Under the pieces are notes generated by a model, which was not told the origin of the DNA, searched no databases, and saw only the letters and a program-made list of their open reading frames with translations. A stretch of 64,000 bases of DNA from Manihot esculenta (taxonomy: Eukaryota; Streptophyta; Magnoliopsida; Malpighiales; Euphorbiaceae). Positions 12,865-23,203 of this stretch are shown here, piece after piece. Position numbers and translations under genes: made by a program. The DNA lies in contig NC_035174.2 of assembly GCF_001659605.2 (NCBI RefSeq), forward strand, positions 26,175,027-26,239,026, read 5' to 3'. Every line of letters starts with the position of its first letter. The stretch's first letter is position 1.

Positions 12865-15074
12865 TGTAATACCCGGCTAGAGTTCGGCATCGGAATTCTT
12901 GTTGTCCGGTGGAATCTCGGGTGTCGGAACCCTCTACAAGGGTAATACACATGTTTGCTAAAGTATTTTACCTTGTTTTCATGTTTTAAGTATAAAGAAA
13001 AATGAGTTTTTGAAAGAAAAGAACCAAGGCAGAAAAGCCAGGTTCGGCCGCCGAAGGTGACTTTCGGCTGCCGAACTTGCATGGCTTTCGGGTTTCACGT
13101 TTGGCCGCCGAAGGTGGTCTGGCCAGCCACCTATAAAAGGCCCTAGGTCAGTCAAATGGATAAGATTTTTTTTCCATTTGCACGAGCTGAGGTGAGACTT
13201 GATCTTCCTTGAGTGATTTATGTGTTTTCTCAAATCTTTCATGGTTTTGATGGATTTTCATGTGGTTTTGAAGTTTTTGAGCAAAAGAGCAAAGTTTGGA
13301 AGCTTGGAGACTTTGAGAGTGGATTTCTCCATATCTCCACGTTGGGATCCTTTATTCTCTTGTTTGGAAGAGGTAAGTAAAGATCCTAAACTTCCTTTCT
13401 TGATTTTTGAAGGTTTTATGGAAGTTTTATGGGTAGTATGCATGATAGGGTTAAGTTGAGGTTTTTGATGATTTTTGTGTATAAGCATGTATATGTGTTA
13501 TGTGTTATGTTTGTTGGGGTTATAAGTTAGTTTTAGACCCCCTTATGCATGTTATATGGTATGTGCTAGTTGGGAGTAGTTGTTTGCATGTTGAGGTAAG
13601 TTTGGGGAAAAGTTTGCATGAAACAGAGCAGGGTTCTGCCCTTCGGGCAAAACCAGGTTCGGCCGCCGAAGGAAGGTTCGGTCGCCGAACCCCTTGTGGA
13701 GGCAGTTTCGGCTGCCAAAGCTTGCCTCCGAAAATTGGGACTTTCGTCTCTGGAGGGAAGGTTCGGCCGCCGAAAGTGCCGCCGAAGGTTGAGTTTCGTC
13801 TCTGGATGAGACTTTTGGCTGCCGAAGGTGCCGCCGAACATGCATGAGTTTCATCTCTGGAGGGGGGTTTCGGCCGCCGAACCTGCCGCCGAAAGTGCCA
13901 TGTCCAGCCTTCTTTTGCATGTTTTATGTGATTGTTTTAGGATCTTTTAAAGGGGATTTGGGGAGTTTTCTAGAGTTGTTCTTGAGTTAGTTTGGTTCCT
14001 CATTTGAGTCCACCTGTGTAGGAACGGACCAGAGGAACCAGGGAGTTCAGCAGTGAGCACTGCTCCAGAACCTGCAGAGTCAGTTCAGAGTCATCCAGAG
14101 GTGAGTGGAACTAAACTTAACTATTTTAATATGAGAAATTAAATGTTTTTAGCATGTTTCATGCATCATGACCATGTTGTAGGGGGATTGCATTAGATAT
14201 CACGAATATGAGGCATTGCATACTTTGTTGTTGATGTGGGTGAATTCTGGATGATCCAATAGTCCCTGAGAGCCGGGTGCCTACCTCTACGCCCTGGCAT
14301 AGATTAGACGGATCGTCAGGTGCTTACCTCTACGCCCTGACCCAGGTGTTATATACACATATATATATACGAGCAAGACCAGGAGCCTGCCTCTACGCCC
14401 TGGCACAATGGTAAGTAATGTATGTGATGAGACGGATAGTCGGGTGCTTACCTCTACGCCCTGACACAGACAGATGCTGGGACTAGTTGGTGACAGGTTT
14501 ACCCTTGATGTGACTTGTTTGTGCTGTGATGCATTCCATGAGATCATGTTCTACTAAGTTGTTTTATAGTTCTGCTCATTGGGCTAGTATAGCTCATCCC
14601 TCTCCCTTAACCCCAGTTTTGCAGGTTCAGTCTTCAGAGTCCAAAGAGAAGAGTCCAGCAAGGTATAGAAAGAGAAGAGATGTAATAGCTAGTGTGGACA
14701 TGAAATGATAAAGAGATAGTTTATGTTATATATGTATAGAATTGTGCTTGATCATTATAAGAGTTGTAATTCCTTTGTATACATGACGTTTTATGTAAAT
14801 GAGTTTGTTGAAAAACCAGGCTTAACATAGAATGAGTTTAGCCCACCTAGAGCAAAGATGAGAGCTCTAGTAGGGGTTTACAGAACAGAGTTAGTGCATG
14901 CACAGGTTAAGCCTTGGTACAGAGAAAAGTTTTAATTGTTTTACAGAAAATGTATGATCATGTATGGGAAGTCACAGGTACACAGAGTTCACAGCAGGTT
15001 TGCTACGGGTCCCGGTGGCCTTAAGCCGATCTGGATCCTAGCGCCGGTAGCAGTTCGGTTTCCGGGCTGTTACA
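12865..15074 (+). mobile_element. Solo LTR A, Tekay-like TGTAAT...TTACA family, TSD TTGGC
   Basis: A 2,210-bp insertion begins TGTAATACCCGGC and ends GGGCTGTTACA. It is flanked by the 5-bp duplication TTGGC (12860-12864 and 15075-15079). There is no PBS or coding region, so it is a solo LTR left by LTR-LTR recombination. Inside are TTCGGCCGCCGAA palindromes, TATA box CTATAAAAGG (13131-13140), donor GGTAAG (GT at 13373), acceptor TGTGTAG ending at 14021, a 79-nt exon-like block 14022-14100, donor GTGAGT at 14101, a minisatellite (14268-14470) and acceptor TTTTGCAG ending at 14624. The host RNase H coding resumes after the second TTGGC. Confidence 0.93.
14268..14470. repeat. LTR minisatellite, solo LTR A (4 units)
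   Basis: Four degenerate units centred on CTACCTCTACGCCCTGG or CTTACCTCTACGCCCTGA, spaced about 43-65 bp apart, with a short TA run between units 2 and 3. It occupies the same place in the LTR as the unrelated minisatellites of elements B, C and D. Confidence 0.85.
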
Positions 15075-16542
15075 TTGGCTATGCCCAACTTTAATGAGGA
15101 ATTTTTCATAACAACAGATGCTTCGAATGAAGGCATTGGAGCTGTCCTTTCTCAGCAGGATAAACCCATTGCTTTTATGAGCAAATCCTTAGGGAGTTTC
15201 TAAACAAACCTGGTCCACCTATGCTAAAGAAATGTTTGCCATTATTCACGCAATTCGAACATGGCGACCTTACTTACTCGGCTGGCGGTTCTTGATTCAA
15301 ACTGATCAAAGAAGCCTTAAATACCTTTTGGAACAGCAGATTGTGACTCCAGAACAACAAAAGTGGGTCTCTAAGCTGCTTGGTTATGATTATGAAATCA
15401 GGTATAAACCGGGTAAAGAAAATGTCGCCGCCGATGCACTATCAAGAATTGCAGGGAGTCCAAGCCTTGATGCACTCTTCAGTCCACAGACCTCTTTATG
15501 GGATTCTTTAAGGGCAGCTGTTACTACACATCCCTACATGATTCAAATTGGGAAATTGGCCACTAGTAATCCTGGAAAACCATATTTGTGGAGAGCTGGG
15601 TTAATTTTTTACAAGAATCGGGTTGTCATTCCCCTTGATTCTGACTTAATTACTCAAATTTTACAGGAATTTCATGACTCCCCAAGCGGTGGACATTCTG
15701 GAGTTTTGAGGACTTGTAAGCGGATTGCTGCCCAGTTTTATTAGCCTTCTTTAAACAAATCAGTTCGTGACTATGTTGTTGCTTGTTCAATTTGTCAAAA
15801 GAACAAATCATTAACATCTTCACCGGCCGGTTTATTACAGCCTCTATCAATTCCTCATCAGGTTTGGGATGATATAACAATGGACTTCATTGAAGGTCTA
15901 CCATTGTCTAGTGGAAAAAATGCAATCCTGGTTGTTGTGGATCGTTTAAGCAAATATGCTCATTTTTTAGCTTTAACGCATCCTTTTACTGCTAAATCAA
16001 TTGCTGAGAAATTTGTTGAAGGTGTTGTCAAGCTCCATGGGATGCCGAAATCCATTATCAGTGATCGTGATCCTATTTTTGTCAGTCATTTTTGGCGTGA
16101 ATTCTTTAAATTGTCCGACACCAAGTTGACCATAAGTTCTTCTGATCACCCAAAGACGGACGACCAATCGGAGGTTGTGAACAGGTGTCTTGAACAATAT
16201 TTGTGTTGTTTTGCTTCCCAACAGCCACGAAAATGGAGCTGTTATCTCCCTTGGGCTGAATTTTGGTATAACACTTCATATCATATTTCTATTGGCATGA
16301 CCCCTTTCTTAGCATTATATGGCAGGCCTCCACCATCCATTCCACGATATGATGCGGGTTTGTCCCCTGTTCATGAGGTAGATCATATTTTAACAAGTCG
16401 TGATGAAATTCTTCAGCAACTTAAAACTACCCTTTCCCGTTCTATTCACCAAATGAAGCAAACGGCAGATGCAAAATGCAAGGATGTCGAATTCCAAGTT
16501 GGTGATTGGGTTTATCTAAAATTGCAGCCTTATCGTCAATAA
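15075..16542 (+). pseudogene. RNase H and integrase fragment, Reina-like element
   Basis: RNase H begins with the TTDASNEGIGAVLSQ motif (15112-15156), then a frameshift near 15200. The frame from 15232 encodes the rest, ending in KPGKENVAADALSR, and the integrase HHCC finger up to a TAG at 15742-15744 where Trp of the usual YWPS is expected. The catalytic core follows: MDFIEGL (first Asp), IISDRDPIF (second Asp) and DDQSEVVNR (Glu, in place of the usual GQTE). A TAA at 16540-16542 then ends the stretch where Gln is expected. Only substitutions separate the two stop-bounded pieces, so decay is mostly nonsense mutation. Confidence 0.88.
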
Positions 16543-17001
16543 TCAGTTGCCAAGAGAGCTTACCAGAAGCTAGCTTGCCATTACTATGAGCCTTACAGGA
16601 TTTTGGCTAGGTTTGGAAAAGTTGCTTATCAATTACAGTTACCTAAAGGCTCCAAAGTTCATCCTGTTTTTCATATTTCTTTGCTTAAAAAGCATGTTGG
16701 TACAACTGCCCCAGTATCAAGAGATTTGCCTCAATTCAATGATGATGGTGATGTTGTCTTGGAGCCTCAAGCATTACTGGATACCAGATGGGTTAAACAG
16801 GGATCGCGTTTAGTGGAGGAGAGGCTTGTTCAGTGGAAGGGCTTGCCCACTGACGATGCTACATGGGAAAACACAGAAGCTCTGTTTGCAAGATTTTCTC
16901 CTTCGAACCTTGAGGACAAGGTTTTTGAAAATGGGGGAAGTAATGATAAGTCTCGGAGGACTAATCGAATGGTTGTTCCAAATAGGAAGTATTTGGATTA
17001 A
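16543..17001 (+). pseudogene. Integrase C-terminus with chromodomain, Reina-like element
   Basis: Same frame as the preceding integrase after a single TAA. It contains the GPY/F-type segment ending HPVFHISLLKKHVG and a chromodomain-like end (LVQWKGLPTDDATWEN) typical of plant chromoviruses. The purine run GAAAATGGGGGAAG at about 16926-16940, inside the coding end, is the likely polypurine tract, so the C-terminus would overlap the 3' LTR. Confidence 0.85.
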
Positions 17002-17311
17002 TTATTTTGTTTTGAGTTGACTATTGCTGCTGAATAAAGTCTTGCTGCTGCTGAATATTTTTGCTGATTTTTTCTATTTTTGTGAATAATTCTTTATAAG
17101 AACAAGTCATAGTTGATATCTTAACTAACTTGCATATTTTTAGCTATTTTTGGGGAATAATCTCTGTTAGTGGTCTGTATATAGGACTGAGTTGTTAAAG
17201 TCCTACTGTTATTTAAGAAAGCTTGTATAGCAGCTATGATCATCAATGAAAATTACTTAAAATATTCTCAATTTAATTCTTTTCTTTTACAAGTTTTGAC
17301 CGGGACCTATA
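16941..17311 (+). repeat. 3' LTR of the Reina-like element (approximate)
   Basis: About 370 bp from just after the polypurine tract to the sequence CTTTTACAAGTTTTGAC that also ends the 5' LTR remnant. The start is inferred from the tract, not from an LTR-LTR comparison, because the left LTR is truncated. Confidence 0.55.
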
Positions 17312-17762
17312 AAAAACTGAGACATCATAACTCGAAACATTAAAAACTTAAACTTGAAGATAACAGGATAGTAGGTTTCAAACAACCAACACTTGGGTAC
17401 AATTCTTATTATTTCGGTACTAATAAGACTCCCACTCCAAGCATAATTCCCTTAAAAAAAATAAAAAATCTAAATCCCCTGGACTCCATATCCCATTAAT
17501 ATATAATGTTTTAGTCACACTAGAGTCAACTACAATCTTCAAACCTTATCAAATATGGATTTCCAACACATATATATATATATGGGCACCCTCACATATG
17601 TAAAATGTTATTCTATTATCTTATTTTTATCATCTTTCAAAGTCATTACTAATTTAAGCATGAGAGACTTTACCAATCAAACCACTCGAAACTTTTTTGT
17701 TTAATAAATCCAAACTTGTTTTTTGGAGCTAGTGCAACATGAATTTCTTTTTTCACAGTAAA
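17312..17762. other. Spacer between the Reina-like element and element B
   Basis: Non-coding AT-rich sequence with a short TA run near 17570. It ends in GTAAA (17758-17762), the left target duplication of element B. Confidence 0.6.
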
Positions 17763-19901
17763 TGTAATACCCGGCTAGAGTCTAGTATCGGAATTCCTGT
17801 AGTCCGGTGGAATCTCGGATGTCGGAATCCTCTAGAAGGGTATAGATATGTTTTTCTCAAGTGTTTTGACATGTTTTAATGTTTTAAGTATAAAGGAAAT
17901 GAGTGTTTTGAAAGAAAAGAGCCAAGGAAGAAATTCAAGGTTCGGCCGCCGAAGGTGAGTTTTCGGCCGCCGAACATGCATGGCATTCGGTTTCACGTTT
18001 AGCCGCCGAAGGTGGTCTGGCCAGCCACCTATAAAAGGCCCTAGGTCGGTGAAATGGATAAGTGTCTTCCATTTTCACAGGCAGAGGTGAGACCATGCTC
18101 TTTCTTGGGTGTGTTTCATGATTTCTTCAAATCTTTCCAAGTTTTGAGAGAGTTTTATGATTGTTTTGAAGGTTTTGAGCTTTAAACCAAAGTTTTGAAG
18201 TTTGGAGGCTTTGAGAGTGGATTTCTCCATAACTCCACGTTAGGATCGCCTATCCTCAAGATCTGTCAGAGGTAAGTGTGGATCCTTAGCTTCTCTTGTG
18301 CTTTTTGAAGGTTTTATGGAGTTGTTTGGGTAGATATGCATGTTTAGGGTAAGTTGAGTTTTTTGGTTGATTTGTGGTCAAAGCATGTATTTGTGTTGTG
18401 TTGTTTTGTTTATTGGGGTTTTAAGTTAGTTTTGGACCCCTTTGTACCTATACTTGAGTATATGCTTGTTGTGGAGTGTTGAGATGCATGTTTGAGGAAA
18501 GTTTGGGGGAGTTGTGCATGAGTTGGAGAAGGGTTCTGCCTAACTGGAGAACCCAGTTTCGGCCGCCGAACATGCTAAGGAGGTGGTTTCGGCTGCCTAA
18601 GCTTGCCTAAGCTTGCCCCCGAAAGTTTGGACTTTCGGCTCTGGAGCGGGGTTTCGGCCGCCGAAGGTGCCACCGAAGGTTAGGGACTTTCGTCTCTGGA
18701 GTGCCTTTCAGCCCCCGAACCTTGCCCCCGAAAGGGTTCGGCTGCCGAAAGTAGAAGTTCGGCCGCCGAAGGTGCTTGATTTTCGTCTCTAGAACGGACT
18801 TTCAGCCGCCGAACCTGCCGCCGAAAGTGCCCTATCCAGCCTTCTTTTGCATGCTTTATGTGATTGTTTTAGGATCTTTTAAGGGGGTTTTGGGGAGTTT
18901 TATAGAGTTGTTCTTAAGCTAGTTTGGTCCCTCATTTGAGTCATCTGTGTAGGCACAGACCAGAGGAACCAAAGAGATCAGCAGTGAGCACTGCTTCAGA
19001 GTCAGTTCAGAGGTAGCCAGAGGTGAGTGGAACTAAACTTAATCTTTTAATATGGCACACAGTTAATATTTTTCGCATACTCATGCATCATGATGATATG
19101 TAGTAGGTTGCTTGCACTAGTTGCACGAATATGGCGCATTGCATAATATGATGATGTGGATGGACCAAGGCGACCCCAATAGCCCTAGAGATGTTGTAAG
19201 ACCTGGCCGGGCCAGGCAAACACATACAGATGTTGTAAGACCTGGCCGGGCCAGGCATACTGAGGTTGTAAGACCTGGCCGGGTCAGGCATACTGACACT
19301 GGAGGGAATTTTGGTGGTCATGTCCATCCTTGAGATGAAATGTTTGTGTTATGACGCATTTCATGAGAGCATGATTTATCACCTATTCTTCTTACTGTTC
19401 TACTCACTGGGCTATAGTAGTTCATTCCACTCCCTTAACCCCAATTTTGCAGGCTCAGAGTTCAGGGGAGGATCAGCAGAGGTCAGAAAGAGTAAAGAGA
19501 TGTGTAATAGATTAGTGTGGACATGTAATGTTATAAAGAGATGTAATACTTTTGTATAGTATGTGCTTGACCCAGATGTAATGTAAATCCCTTTTTGTAT
19601 ACATGGTCTGGTTATGGATATGTCTAGTGGATGGGTATGGATGACCAGGTTTAACATATACTGTGTGGACTCAGCTAGGGTTTGATGAGTGCTCTGGCAA
19701 GGGGGTCTGTGTACAGAGTTAGTGCATGCACAGGTTGAGCCATGGAATAGGGTTGAGGTTTCAGTTTTTACAGGTTATCTTTGATCATGTATGGGATTGT
19801 ACAGGTACTCAGAGAATATAGCAGGCTTGCTACGGGTCCCGGCGACCTTAAGTCGATCTGGATCTTAGCGCCGGTACCGGTCCGATTTTCGGATCGTTAC
19901 A
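17763..19901 (+). repeat. 5' LTR of element B
   Basis: Contains the TTCGGCCGCCGAA cluster at 17939-17980, TATA box CTATAAAAGG (18029-18038), a putative intron 1 from donor GGTAAGTG (GT at 18272) to acceptor TGTGTAG ending at 18952, an exon-like 18953-19022 (70 nt), and putative intron 2 from GTGAGT at 19023 to TTTTGCAG ending at 19452. A second palindrome cluster lies at 18556-18830. The minisatellite at 19193-19290 has three units containing the palindrome CCTGGCCGGGCCAGG. Confidence 0.92.
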
Positions 19902-19904
19902 GAT

Positions 19905-19916
19905 TGGTATCAGAGC
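19905..19916 (+). other. Primer binding site of element B
   Basis: TGGTATCAGAGC, three bases after the LTR end (TTACA at 19901). It matches the initiator tRNA-Met 3' end, as in elements C and D. Confidence 0.93.
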
Positions 19917-20128
19917 CCTCGGTTCATATGATCGGACCTATAGAGAGAGTGTCGGGCTCATAGAGGGTATAGTTGGTCAAGCACAATAGGAAATCATGTC
20001 CACTAGGATAGGATGTTGAGTCCTGTCTATATGATGAGGTGAAATGCCATGAGTATGCATGTGCATTCTTGTTATGTGCTGTTTATTTGCTGATGTGCTA
20101 TGTTATGTGTTGTGTTCTCAGAGTTAAG

Positions 20129-21381
20129 ATGCGAGGAACTCGTCGATCTGCACGATTGACTGAAGTCCCACCAGAAAGTGAGGGTGCAGCTGCTTGTCCT
20201 CCTGCGTTGCCAAGGGCGAGGTCGCAGAGATCAAGCAAGGAGGGTATGTCAAGGGACCCTAGAAGGTCTTTTGACGAAAGCAGAAGAGGAGTAGAAAGAG
20301 GAGGGAGCTTAGAGGAAGTGAGGGAGGCTATGGATATTGATCAGTCAAGAGATGAAAGTATGGGTATGGGCAGATCGGAAGAGGGTATGGGAGAATCTCA
20401 GAGAGGCGCTCAGGCCTCGGGGTTTGGTTATCCACCCCATTATCCACCCTTTCCACAGGGCCCCGGGTATCCGATGGGAGGTTGTCGGAGTACCCTAGCT
20501 TTACCCCATATCCCACCTACATGCCTTATATGCCTTATCCTCCTTTTTACCCATCATATCCCATGTATCCACCTACACCTTTCCATCACAGCCCAGCATA
20601 CCCAGATCCAAGTTCAGCACCTTTTGTACCACCAGAACTAGAACCAGTAGCTCATGTTGTCCAAGTACCTCAACCTAGCTCAGCTGAGGGAAGTAAAGTG
20701 AAAATGACCGAGTATCTGAAGTTGGATGCTCCCAAGTTCAATACGGGAGATGATCCATTTGAGTACCTCAGAACGGTTAAGATGATAACCGATGAGTTGG
20801 GAGCTGATGATAGTAGAGCCATTGAGATGGCAGGGTTCACACTTAAATGCAAGAAAGCTCGAGAGTGGTTCAAGAATTATGTGGACCCCAGGTTGGACAG
20901 CATGTCTTGGGGAGAGTTCGCCAATGAGTTTGCAGGGTGGGCTTTTCCTAACAGTTCCAGAGAGCTGAAAGTGATAGAATTTGAGCAGTTGAGGCAGACC
21001 GAGGAGATGAGTGTAGATGAATACACAGACAAGTTCCTAGATATACCATGAGACTGCATCCCAGGTATTCCTCCTTGATTCTTCCAGCAGAGAAAGAGAG
21101 TTTCAACTCTATTGTGGATGCCGCTAGGAAGATGGAGGCGAGTGCCATTATTCAGGGAACAGTAAAACAGCAAATGGCACAGCTTTCGGGTTCCAAAACC
21201 CCCAGTGCAGCAGCTTTTGGCAGTAGAAAGGGAGAAAAGTTTAAAGGGAAGAAGAATAAGTTCTGGAGCAAGATTAAATCTGGTCTGGGAATGGGTAGTG
21301 GCTCAAGCTCTGGCACAAGCAGTCCAGTATGTGGGAGATGTGGGAGACTACACAAAGGAGCTTGTCGGATGGGATCTTCAG
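20129..21381 (+). pseudogene. Gag of element B (5' part, frameshifted)
   Basis: Start ATG 20129 (MRGTRRSARLTEVPPE) matches the gag start of element C. An N-terminal basic/acidic region and a Pro/Tyr-rich stretch (PPHYPPFPQGPGYP) run to a frameshift near 20480. The frame continues as a PYP-rich segment and the capsid core (KMTEYLKLDAPKFNTGDDPF, then WGEFANEFAGWAFPN). Compared with element C about 60 nt are missing at 21040-21055, breaking the frame again. The next stretch ends at a zinc-finger-like CGRCGRLHKGACRMG, where the nested solo LTR enters at 21382. Confidence 0.9.
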
Positions 21382-22311
21382 TGTAACGACCTCAAAATGG
21401 ACCGTCACCGGCGCTAGGATTCAGGTCGGCTTAAGGCCGCCAGAACCCGTAGCAAGCCTACTATACTCTCTGTGTACCTGAAAATCTCATACATGATCAT
21501 ACATTTTCTGTGAAAAATAAAAACTCTTTTCTGAACCAAGGCTTGACCTGTGCATGCACTATCTCTGTACTCTGTACTCTGTACTCTGTACCCCTGACTA
21601 GAGCTTGCTCTAGATGGGTTCATTCATACCTGTTAAGCCTGGTTCTTCACAACATATCCTAGCATGCATCTCTACCCAAACCCTTTAGAAACCTTCTGTA
21701 ACCCATGAAAACAAGTTCATAATCGTCACTTACCTCTTGTAAACAAGAAGATAAACGGTCTGAACAAAGAAAATGGATCAACTTTTCTTCAAACTCACTA
21801 ACCTCACAACCTTGACCTTTGGAACTTCAAAACCTTCAACCACCTTAACCACACACCAAAACGTTGCATGAGCTGGTAAAGAGGTGCAGATAAGTCATGG
21901 GAGACGTGGCCAATCTTCTGGACAGGGGTTGGAGCCAACACCTGTCCAAAATGCTGACTAAGGATGGCACAACAGCTGGCTGAGCAACTCAGCTTCGGCT
22001 GCCGAATCGCATGCAAAACCATGCAACATTCGGGGGCCGAACCTGAACTTCGGAAGCCGAACATTGGGCACTTTCGGCGGCCGAACTTACCTTCGGCGGC
22101 CGAACTTACCTTCGGCGGCCGAACTTGGCAAAAGTCTCCATAGACTTATCTCTTCAAAACTCAAATCAACTATCCTTAAAACACATTATACCACAGTAAA
22201 ACACTTAGTAACACACACAACAAATAACTCCTACCCGTCTGGAGACCTTCGACATCCCGGATTCCACCGGAAGACAGGAATTCCGACGCTGGACTCTCGC
22301 CGGGTATTACA
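21382..22311 (-). mobile_element. Solo LTR E nested in gag of element B, TSD TTCAG
   Basis: 930 bp, minus orientation (plus-strand ends TGTAACGACC...GGGTATTACA), flanked by TTCAG (21377-21381 and 22312-22316). It belongs to the same TGTAAT family but is less than half the length of the other LTRs. It has a donor-like AAGAGGTAAGTGA (minus strand, near 21733-21745) but no second exon or minisatellite. A three-copy run of TTCGGCGGCCGAACTTACC (about 22073-22127) holds palindromes in exact tandem. The gag zinc knuckle CYKCGQEGHFARECP resumes just after the duplication. Confidence 0.92.
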
Positions 22312-22316
22312 TTCAG

Positions 22317-23203
22317 CCTGCTATAAGTGTGGGCAGGAGGGACATTTCGCTCGGGAATGTCCTCAGGCGACCTTTGTGGCACCATCCCAGCAGATGAGCT
22401 CAGGCAGTGTAGCTCAGCCAGCAGCTCCAGCCATGCTTTCGAGCAGTGGCAGAGGTAGAGGAAGAGGGTCAACCTCTTCTCCAGCAGCAGGTTCCCGAGG
22501 TGGAAATCCGGTAGCCCCAGCACGGATCTTCACTGTGACTCAGGAGGAGGCTAACACATCTAACACTGTGGTGTCAGGTAATCTCATCATTGGGTGTTCT
22601 GATGTGTATGCTTTGATGGACCCCGGTGCTTCTCATTCCTTTATTGCTTCTGGAGCCGTAGAGCGATTGGGTTTGATCATTTCTGAGTTGGAATGTCCTC
22701 TCTAGGTCAATGGACCCAAATGTGACCCATCAGTGACAGAGTCAGTCTGTCGGTTCAGTCCAGTGTTCATAGAGGGTAGATGCCTTCCAGCTGACCTTGT
22801 GGTTCTAGATTTGACGGATTTTGATGTCATTCTAGGGATGGATTGGCTATCTACATATGGTGCTACCTTGGACTGTAGAGACAAGGTAGTCAGTCTCAGA
22901 GATCAGGATGGGTCAGAGTGTGTCTTCAGAGGAGACAAGAGGGGTACACCCAGAGGTTTGATCTCGACCCTTCAGGCTCGTAGGTTGCTTAGGAGGGGTT
23001 GTCAGGGGTTTCTAGCTCATGTGAGAGAGCTAGATAAACAGGTTAGGGAACCAGCCTCGGTACCAGTAGTCCAAGAATTTCTAGATGTGTTCCCAGACGA
23101 GCTTCCAGGACTACCACCTGATAGGGAGATAGAGTTTGAAATTGAAGTGTTGCCACCAGACCTATCTCTATTCCTCCCTACAGGATGGCACCAGCAGAGT
23201 TAA
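22317..23203 (+). pseudogene. Nucleocapsid and protease of element B
   Basis: After the nested LTR come the knuckle CYKCGQEGHFAREC and a Gly/Ser/Arg-rich linker. The aspartic protease follows with active site DPG (ALMDPGASHSFIA, about 22608-22646). A TAG at 22703-22705 replaces a Trp seen at the same place in element C. The protease end [12 protein letters not shown] is intact further on. The stretch ends with a frameshift near 23185 at the start of RT. Confidence 0.88.

Larger units (their letters stand above)
10305..17311 (+). mobile_element. Decayed chromodomain Ty3/gypsy (Reina-like) retrotransposon
   Basis: Order is PBS, gag, protease, RT, RNase H, integrase, chromodomain, 3' LTR, which is the order of a plant chromovirus. 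Only about 40 bp of the left LTR remain (to 10346). The same closing sequence (CTTTTACAAGTTTTGAC) recurs at about 17283-17299 at the end of the 3' LTR. The coding region has several nonsense codons and at least two frameshifts, and a solo LTR splits RT from RNase H. The element cannot make its own proteins. No target duplication can be defined because the 5' end is truncated. Confidence 0.9.

Noticed and set aside
13552..13920. Frames of 60-127 codons within LTRs rich in RRPK, SAAE and FGG (also 35034-35452, 41945-42250, 46529-46834, 49741-50159)
   Set aside because: They are translations of the TTCGGCCGCCGAA palindrome clusters in different frames. They recur on both strands and lack start context or a domain.
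19905..19916. tRNA-Met-like sequence as a tRNA gene
   Set aside because: Only the 12-nt primer binding complement is present, with no cloverleaf.
20039..20128. Upstream extension of element B gag
   Set aside because: The ATG at 20129 matches the gag start of element C; the extension is hydrophobic leader sequence without homology.
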